Below are positions 56,529-64,000 of a DNA stretch of 64,000 nt, piece after piece (position 1 is the stretch's first letter; the number at the start of each line of letters is the position of its first letter). Below the pieces are notes generated by a model. It had not been told where the DNA came from. It saw nothing but the letters and a program-made list of their open reading frames with translations, and did not search any database. This stretch comes from Sphaerosporella brunnea. Lineage: Eukaryota; Ascomycota; Pezizomycetes; Pezizales; Pyronemataceae. The DNA is taken from positions 210,610 through 274,609 of the forward strand of contig VXIS01000024.1 of NCBI GenBank assembly GCA_008704415.1, read 5' to 3'. The position numbers and the translations under genes are program-made.

Positions 56529-57326
56529 CTACTCCAGCGACATAGACACCCAAATAGCGTGAGCGCTGGCAACGGCCAAACCAATCACTGTGCTCAACTT
56601 TGGCGCTTTCTCCTCCTTCGCCAGAGCCTCTTCCTTCATCATCTGGCTCAGAGCCTCCCAACATCTCCTCTGCTTCATTATCTCTGGCTTCTCCTCTTCC
56701 ATCTTCTTCTCCTCTGCTTCCTCTTCCACCTGTTTCTCCTCCTTCTCCTTGATCAGCTTCTTCTCATAATTCGGAAGCGTCTGGAAGGGGGGAGCTGGAG
56801 ATAAAGGAGCACCTTCTGCACCCTCCTTTCCAGGGATGGGAAGAAGACTGCGGTTGCTAGCCCTCCAACGCAATACCACAGGAAGGCTAGCCCTCCAATG
56901 CAATACTACAGGAGGTGGCCTGAAACCCAGAGCTTCACCTTCTGCTGCTTCTCGTCCGGTATCTTCTTCTCCTAAGCCAACATTAGCGGGCACTCACTCA
57001 TAGGGGGGGGGGGGTGCGAACTGCTACCGCGGAAGACAACCTCCTGGCCACCCCTTGCTGCTGGTACAGCTCGGTGCGGGTGGCATTAGATTCTAACTTG
57101 GCTACCTGTCGTCGCAGCTCTGAGAGCTCGTGGGCTTGCTTCCGTTGTTGCCGACGCAGTCTGGATACGGCCGTGGCAGTGCGTGTGGTCTTAGATTCTA
57201 ACCCGCCCAGTTGGAGCAGGGTTTGGGAGAGGAGGGCGGCGGCGGCGGGGGTGCTGGTGGAGGAGGTGCGGATGCCTCTAAGCCCGAGGAGGCGGAGGGG
57301 GGGGGGGCGTGGCGGAGGGATAGCAT
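56529..57326 (-). CDS. Doubtful gene: possible mitochondrial coiled-coil/membrane protein
   Basis: Minus-strand signs of coding are broken by G/C homopolymers. From ATG 57326 the frame MLSLRHAPPP is followed, after a shift in an 11-base C run (57297-57307), by LRLLGLRGIRTSSTSTPA, which looks like a mitochondrial presequence. Next is a coiled-coil (SRLRRQQRKQAHELSELRRQ ... VAKLESNATRTELYQQQG), then a 12-base C run (57003-57014). Further on is a hydrophobic segment with an internal 30-bp duplication (YCIGGLAFLWYCVGGLATAV in one frame). The end, NYEKKLIKEKEEKQVEEEAE ... KAPKLSTVIGLAVASAHAIW, is in another frame. Splicing could explain part of it; I could not build one open model. It may be a real gene with assembly indels, or a pseudogene. 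Confidence 0.3.
56856..56915 (-). repeat. 30-bp tandem duplication
   Basis: 56856-56885 and 56886-56915 are adjacent copies with three differences, all transitions. The unit length is a multiple of three, so any coding frame is kept and ten residues are doubled. Confidence 0.85.
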
Positions 57327-58322
57327 TGCTGTTACTGCTGTTGCGGAGGGGATGGAGGGCGGATTTATTGTTGTCCTTCCGTAGTGAAAAGTGGGTGTCA
57401 TATTGTTCAGAGAGTTTTGAAAGAAAAAAAAACAAAGTTACTTATCTATACTGATTGATTGATTGCGATTGATTGCCACGGCCTTTGATCGCGGTTGAGT
57501 ATTTTTTTTTAAAAAAAAAAAACCCTCTGGAAGACGAAATACCTCGCTGTAAATTGTGCAGACAACTTGCCAACACCAACTCCAACCACTTTATCCCATC
57601 CGATGTCGGTCACCCACCAATGGCCTGAAATTATAAGTGCAGCTTCCTTCACGAGCGTTCTCTCTACCTTTTTACAATTACTTTACTGCCAGCTAGAGCA
57701 AGAAGTTAGAGCTAAGCTGAGTGTGTCGATCATAGATTATCATCACGAATCATGCCGAATAACTCATGTGTCTACTATTCAGTGCACATACAACTACCTC
57801 CTCCGTATTCGTGGGTATACGGTAGCTTCAACATGTACAGCTGGTCTCAGCCAGGTGGCAAAGCATAGGGACTTCTTTTATTTGTACCTTATGCCATGAC
57901 CGCAAGCGGTCGAATGCAATGTGAAGAAATCAAAGGCGTTGCAGCACTCACGTGAGTTCGCTCTATTTCCAGACGACTCAAATGATATTCACAGCCCCGC
58001 ATACTCGCGCTTACAAATCAGTCCGTAGATATATACTTAGTACGCACCTACAGCAATAGCCAGCACCAAATGAATAATACAAACACAACAAAAACACCCG
58101 CCTGCACCGCTGCCATATATATATATATGTGCCATGTATGTACGCAAAGCTAGCTAGAAAGAAAAGATATACTTTCCTATCATTGCATTAAGAGAAAACC
58201 AGCAGGAAATCGCCCAACCCCAAGCGATGAGTGTCGCAGTAAATGCTTGAACGCTTGAAAGGCAAAGAGAAAGGAAAAAGAAAAGAAGAAATAGGGTGTA
58301 CAACAAAGAAAGGATATCACGG
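57327..58322. other. Intergenic region with second hairpin-repeat copy
   Basis: Contains A/T runs near 57510, a plus-strand ORF (57567-57899) without recognisable features, the second copy of the 32-nt repeat, and a TATATA tract near 58117. No gene is supported. Confidence 0.45.
57891..57922 (+). repeat. Dispersed 32-nt hairpin repeat, copy 2
   Basis: ATGCCATGACCGC-AA-GCGGTC and following CGAATGCAAT. The core GACCGC/GCGGTC is a perfect six-base inverted repeat with a two-base loop. 29 of 32 positions match 22911-22942 in the same orientation. Confidence 0.75.
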
Positions 58323-61300
58323 TCAACAGATGTCGCTTCTAAGGTCGCCCGGGCCACGGACTTTCAAGAACGGCGCATTTCTGTACGGGCGTCGGTCACG
58401 CGGGTTCTAGATGACATACCCATTAGCTTCCGTCCCAAAAATTCCAACTGAAGAAAAACTCACAAGGGTACCGCATTTATACCCCAGCGATCCATCCTTG
58501 ACCGAGGGTATCGCATCCACCGGAATTCCCATATAATCTGCAAAGCTGATCGGTTCCTGTTTTAAAATACGGTGATCTGCTTGGTCAAACCCATCCCCAG
58601 GATCAGTCGGCTCGGGCCTTCCAACCATCGCGGAGAATCCCATGACCCGCGGCCTTGAAGGAACACGCTCACGGTACAAATGCAGCTTTGTGATCCGTGC
58701 CATGTCGAGTGGGTTGTATTTTTCCTTCTGCCAGCCCTGTTCTCGAGGGTAATAGCCAGGGGCTGACTCAGGAGAAGGTGGTGAAGGTGCTGGAGGAGGT
58801 GGTGCATAAGAGCTGCGATGAGAAAAGTTGCAGCCTGCGAAGATTTCCTTATTGAGCATAGGGCGTGGGCTCGGGTTTTCAGCCGAAGGCTCGCTGAGAT
58901 GTTTCTGGTGTGGAGAAATGCTGGGAGTCGCGGCCGCAGGCAGGTCAGCATCCTTTCCATGACCTAAAAGACGAAGATGCTCCTTCAGGCGTTTCAGTTC
59001 TTCTTTGAGCTTTTGATTTTCCTCTGACTTGTGGGTCAGCTCCTCCTTTAGTGCCATTGCCCTTCGACTATGGCGCATCGTGCATTCCTTTTGCGTCTTG
59101 AGCTTTTTTTCCAACACATCGACTTCATTTCCGGACTCTTCGGAACCGGGATCCAGATACTTTGGTGCCCGAAATCTGGTCCCGCCCTGCTTAAGAACGG
59201 GTCCATGGTTTCGGGGTGGGGGCGTCGGCGCCGGCGGGCGAGAGGGTGCTGTTTTTCTTGCTGTCATAGGATTGAACGGTTTCGCAGCCTCAGTGGATTG
59301 ATGACGAGAAGATGAATCCACCGAAGATTTGGCGGTTGAAACCTTGAGCTGCTTACTGGAAAACCCATGCTCTCCCTGAGAAGCTTTCGAAGGTGTTGCA
59401 GACTCTGCCAATTTTTGTGGAATGACCAGAGGATTATCCTTCTTACCCAACCGGACACCAGGTGCCTTGTCCTTCTCTGGTGTAGGGACTAAGAACCTTT
59501 CACCTAGTTTAGGACCCTCGTGTTTAGATTGTGCAGGCCGGCGTACAAGCATGCCATACTTTTCCGCAACAATTTCGGCTTTTGTTCGCACCCTTTTGGT
59601 AGGCGGTTCATCGTTGTTTGGAGTGTTTGCCGGGACAATGTTGTTCTTTGACAGTATTCCCTTGGTAGCCGAAGCGCCCTCGTTGTTAGAAGTAGCTACA
59701 TCGCGCGAAACGCGTTCAACGGTGTTCCCAGCATGTTGCAGACGCTGTTTATACCTGCTAGGAATCGAAGTCACCCCCGAATCTCGTTCAGATTTGTGCT
59801 TTATTGGAGAAGGCATGCGGGTTATCAAGTGATCAAACTCTTGTGTGTCGCCAAGCGAAAAAGGCGACAGGGAAGCTTCTAGCGGACGTGGGAAGGGCGC
59901 TGCCTCCGGAGTGGCAGCAGGAAGATTTTCAATAGTGGCTGGGAGGCTATGCTGTTCCACTATTTCATCCGGGAAAGCTGGGGGCGGACTGTAGGGTGGT
60001 GAAGAATGGCGACTTGAGGTCTGCTCTTGGATGGTAGGTTTAGGTTTGTTTTGATGGGCCGCAGCCTCCAATCCGGGCGAAGGGGGCTGCGAGGAGTCGA
60101 TGCTCATAGGAGCCTCACTCAAACTGTGATCGACCTCCTCCTGTAAGTTTCCATTTTCTTTAGGGTGACTCAAACCAGCCTCCTCCACATGTGGTGCACT
60201 GGCAGATAGTACATCAGATTGTCTGATCACGCCGGGTTCAAAGCTGGATAGCAGCACCGTACCAGCTTCCTTTGGTGTCTCATGATCGACCGGTGCTGAA
60301 GTAGCTGAAACGGTGTCTGGTGGATCCTTTACAGTGACGAACGGCTGGGGCGATTGTTTACCTGCTGGAATCTCTACAGAGGGCGAACTTCGAGTGCTGG
60401 AAGCTGGCGTTGAAATCACCACAGCCACGAACCTCTGACTCATTGAGCTGGAAGATCCTCGCGACGACGCCCGTGGCGTCGGTTCATCGTCATCCGCTGT
60501 TAGATCAATTGTATGGGCGGGGTTTGCTTCAGTTCTATTGTCTTCTGCATGACGCGATGGAGGATTTCTGATGGGATTTTAGCCATGCACTCTGAGCATA
60601 CAGAGTTTGAACCTACGATGCTGTTTTAAGATAATCCATCGTCTGCCTCTTTTGAAAACCAGGGGGAGAATCATTGATGAGTATCGGACTCTCGGATGTT
60701 CCCAAGGAATGGTGGGATGCTGCGGCTGACAGCGAACCATTTGCTGTATTTATTATTCCCCCAGAGGCTTTCGGATTGCATTTCCGGCAATCCCATGATC
60801 GAGCTCTATACGAACAGTGAGCGCAGTAACAAACGGAGACCAACAGAACATACAGATCCCGGGCAAGTATTTTAGGGTTATGGCACAACTTGTGGTAATG
60901 ACGGTAGCATTCTCCACATCTTATGAGTTTACCCGTCGCAAAACCCTCGGATCTTTTGCACACAACGCATGTACTTCTTTTCTCGGCGGATATGCCGTTT
61001 GAAAATGGGTCGACAAATGAATACTGAAAGTGATCGCTCTCCATGCCCCCCTCGATTCGCTCCGCACTTGAAATTGGGTTGTGGCTTGGGGTCGGAGGGG
61101 CTGTTATTTCACCACGGATAGCATCTAGCACACAAGTTATTAAGCAGGCTCGGAGTATTCACCCCGACAGAAAAAGGTCCTTACTGCCTTCCATGTCCAC
61201 GTCTAAAGCAGATTGTCTAGGCGGCGTTTCAGGGTGCTTTGACGTGGTGGCTTTATCGGCGTGCCGGCCATATGATTGTGTCAGACCCTGCGAGCCGCGC

Positions 61301-62432
61301 CCCAAAACATCGCGGATTTCAGCTGGATGGGTGTTGCGGTTGTTCGAGTGGTTTGATTCTAGGTCACTCGCTACTATTATTATAGATTCCTAGAAATCCG
61401 ACTCCGGTGGCGAGGGTAGAAGCTTACTGTTGCTTTTCAAGTGATGAGCTGCAAGCTTCTCAGATACTCCATCATTAGGCTCCTCCGAGCTCGAACAAAA
61501 CGCAGATTGCCCTCTATATATGTTTAGGAGGGAGCATGAGGTTTAAAGACTTGGACACATACGAAAGTCCTTGTGGAATGCCTGAAGTTGCGCTGTTGAC
61601 GCGGTTTGGTTTTGCCAGTTGCTTTTCTAGGTGTCCGCTATCACTCAGGCGAGATCTCTCAGGCCTGGGATTCCTGTCGCTGTTAGGCGATCCATTAGGC
61701 CTACCGTTTTGATGATTGCCCAATGAACGTTCCAGTGAGCCATTCCTCCGCTGTTTCTTTGCGGCTCTGTGTCCAATATAAGACTAGTAAAATAAGTCAG
61801 AGAACATTCTCTATTGTCGTTATGATTGCATTCACCTCTCCGGTGTCCACTGCACTGCGTTTGCGATAGTCCTATTGTAATGAAAGTGTTAGCATCTGAT
61901 GCGATTTAATGGGTGATTATTGTTGAAAGCAAGCAAATAAAAAAAAATTGCATCAGGTCTTTTCAGTTTTTTGCCAAAGCCTTCAGCCTGCAGGTAGCCA
62001 GCTGTGCATGGAGCCACATGAAACCTTCTACCAACTTCCCTCAAACCCTGGTTTCCTATGCCCTCTAACCATCATCTTATGGCCCCATTACCAATCATCC
62101 TCGTTGTTTGCCACTGCCGTTGGTCGCAATCGAGAGATTTCTGGGCCAGCCCAATACATCTTGGATACCACAGCACTTTCGCGCTCGCACTCTGTCGGGA
62201 GTACAGCAAGAGACCATCGCCTTCCAGTCCTCACGAGGTCCCAAACAAAGCTCTCAACACGACGGATCGCTGGGAACAATGTTAAGGGCACGCTGTGGAA
62301 ACGGCTCCGGTAATGCATGAGTTTTCCCGGTCGAAGCGTTCGCACTATTCGTGGCAACGGACCACAATGTAAAGGATTGACTCCAAGAAGTCTGATTGCG
62401 ACTCCATTATGTGGAAGAAATTCATGTTTCAT
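58323..62432 (-). CDS. PHD-finger protein with SUMO-interaction-like motif and coiled coil
   Basis: Nine exons join in one frame (1,167 aa): 62432-62092, 61871-61836, 61766-61563, 61513-61428, 61373-61185, 61124-60854, 60805-60617, 60567-58464, 58406-58323. The PHD finger is split by a 48-nt intron: CVVCKRSEGFATGKLIRCGE, CYRHYHKLCHNPKI, then SWDCRKC; this is the C4HC3 order with the usual W before the last Cys pair. After it, TIDLTADDDE matches a SUMO-interacting motif (hydrophobic core plus acidic tail). The long exon is disordered, with a coiled coil (ALKEELTHKSEENQKLKEEL) and conserved-looking segments (YNPLDMARITKLHLYRERVP, DYMGIPVDAIPS). The last exon reads NPRDRRPYRNAPFLKVRGPG. Probably a chromatin reader. 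The first exon and its 220-nt intron are the least certain part. Confidence 0.75.
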
Positions 62433-64000
62433 AACCCACCGCCTTCCAATCTATTAACTCCAGAAAGAAGAATCCGCAGGTTTTGAAGGACGGAATAACC
62501 GAGCCAGTGGTGCACTCCGGGATTAAAACCCAGCAAGAGAGGTTTGAAGCTTGGGAACCAAAAGCCGAGGAAAGCAGCTGGCGAGTTATCATGCAGCAAG
62601 CACAAAAGATATCCCTGCAGTCAGACCTTTTACCAGAAGTCATCATAGCAGCCCTTGTACGCTGTGCGTGTCCTCATCGTTTCTCATTGAATCAGAAGAA
62701 ACGGAATAGCTAGAATATTCGAATGTTGATGGTGTAGGAAATTTTTGCGATAATGCTTCGAAAAACAGTATAGGTTCACTTGCCGTATCATCTTGTCGAA
62801 CATGGCGTGTTAAGGCTTCCGGAGTGCGTGACATGCTGTCACGCTCAGGTTGTGTTTATTGATTGACCGATGTGGCGCGCCGGGATTATTACAACCCAAA
62901 ATGAAGAGAAGCGAGCAGGTCCGATTGAGTTGCTGAAACTCCACGCATCTGGAGGGAAGGCGTTGACTGGTCAGCGCCGAACAGGATCAGAGGACGTGAA
63001 GAGACGGGCTGCGGGGACGGGCCGGAAAATCGTGACTCGTGAGAGACAAGTATTGACGCGAGAGGGAGGGGAGGAGGGGAGGACGGACACAAGTGCCGCC
63101 GCCAAAGGTCTGGAAAGCCTATCTCAGACTTGACTAAGCCGGCAGGGAATAGGGGTTAAAGAGGGGGGGCTGGCAAGCCTCCTCACTTCCTTTTCCCCTC
63201 TCCCCTACCTTCTTCAACGTTAACTCCAACCATCCCCACGCCGGCCAACATATATCGCAGACTCTCCATCGCACGAAATCCTGTGGGCCCTCAGATGTCG
63301 ACTTGTTGGCACTGGACAAGGCGACCGTGTTGCTGCGCGATCGGGTGCAGCTCCGCAGTCCCCTGGCCGCCCACTAAATACTCAAAGTCACCAGAATCTA
63401 CTGCCGGCAAACACCCCTAACCCTATGCGGCTCTGTCCTTTGTATCTCTAAAAGCACAAGCATCGATGCGGGGACATCTCTTTCCCAATCCTGGATGGAA
63501 ATTCCAAGCAGCCCAGTACTGGCCTCTGTGAGGATAGTAAGAGGCACATAGGTAGGACTTATCCCATGCCGAAGGCTTAAAACTAGATCTCGCTCACACG
63601 TTCAGTGCTGCCTTTATGGATTTTGACAGTGTGGGTCGGCGTCAAATAGTGGTTCCAATATTAGAAAGATCATCCCCAGGTATTTTTCCCGGGTTCGCAA
63701 GCTAAATGCCGCGAAGAGAACGAGGAGCGACTGGCCGAACAGCGCGAACAGCGCTAACACTCGTTTGGCCTTCCAGTTGTGAGGCTCATCCAGAAACTCG
63801 ATCTGGAATTCTGGTTTAATTTGGAGTTCTATCTAGATCGGGAGCGCCAGATGTCAAGAAGAATTTGGACTCTTCGTGGATGGGACCGGGTTGAGAAGAA
63901 TAAAAGTAAGTGGACGTAGAACGCATGTAGATTCGACCCGCAGCATTTACTGCGTAGTGTGCACTCGACGGAACCGCAAAATTGTGGACATGCACGAGCT
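62433..64000. other. Window end, no complete gene
   Basis: Open frames at 62483-62713 (+) and 62643-62834 (-) overlap and neither has decisive splice or family evidence. The rest is non-coding apart from the edge fragment at 63777. Confidence 0.4.
63777..63919 (+). CDS. Last exon of an unknown gene at the window edge
   Basis: After a CTAAC branch site and CCTTCCAG acceptor, the plus strand reads VRLIQKLDLEFWFNLEFYLD, RERQMSRRIWTLRGWDRVEK and NKSKWT before TAG. The composition is highly protein-like (aromatic, basic). A GTATTT donor at 63680 could begin the intron. No upstream exon could be fixed. It may be a gene 3' end or a transposon remnant. Confidence 0.35.

Noticed and set aside
57567..57899. 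110-aa plus-strand ORF
   Set aside because: No recognisable features, start region of low complexity, and its end runs into the 32-nt repeat. Probably chance.
62422..62834. Competing ORFs on both strands as extra 5' exons of the PHD gene or a separate gene
   Set aside because: Neither strand shows decisive splice sites or family motifs; the PHD model starts with an ATG at 62432 without them.
1..64000. Biosynthetic gene cluster, CRISPR, phage or intact transposon
   Set aside because: No polyketide or peptide synthase, transposase, reverse transcriptase, terminal repeats or spaced direct repeats were seen.

Overview
The window looks like nuclear DNA of a filamentous ascomycete (Pezizomycotina). 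Most genes carry one to eight short spliceosomal introns of about 45-70 nt, often with CTAAC/CTGAC-type branch sites. Promoters are pyrimidine-rich, and the recognisable proteins are fungal housekeeping factors plus Pezizomycotina-type families such as a bZIP with a DUF3425-like tail. I could not place it below subphylum. No rRNA, tRNA, CRISPR array, prophage or intact transposon was found.

Layout. 1-9 kb: a large 5' flank, one orphan acidic protein gene (2690-3688, +), a gene-poor stretch, then minus-strand coding that includes a CCCH zinc-finger/RGG protein with an apparent single-base frameshift. 9.9-20.4 kb: alpha-COP (COP1), a predicted secreted GPI-anchored protein, the RNA polymerase III repressor MAF1 and a BCS1-type AAA ATPase. 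20.4-24.5 kb: mostly non-coding, with one damaged basic ORF. 24.5-33.3 kb: indoleamine 2,3-dioxygenase, an RPA70/MEIOB-like OB-fold protein divergent from NOP16, a hypothetical gene and KTI12. 33.8-46.2 kb: orphan genes interspersed with a fumarylacetoacetate-hydrolase-family enzyme, VPS24 (ESCRT-III) and a small membrane protein. 46.8-55.9 kb: a gene 3' end, the bZIP gene, a nuclear coiled-coil protein, TOA1 (TFIIA large subunit) and the mitochondrial monothiol glutaredoxin GRX5. 56.5-62.4 kb: a doubtful membrane-protein locus and a long PHD-finger protein with a SUMO-interaction-like motif. The last 1.5 kb holds only an edge fragment.

The genes do not form a metabolic or biosynthetic cluster. 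They are a normal mix of trafficking (COP1, VPS24), transcription and chromatin (MAF1, TOA1, PHD protein, bZIP), ribosome and tRNA biogenesis (NOP16, KTI12), mitochondrial redox (GRX5) and NAD/kynurenine metabolism (IDO). Exon models below were built by hand: where I list exons, donors, acceptors, phases and total length were checked to give one open frame. The observations most worth following up are the MEIOB-like gene, a 32-nt dispersed hairpin repeat present in two copies, the frameshift in the CCCH gene, and a TOA1 intron that stays open in frame behind its own ATG.
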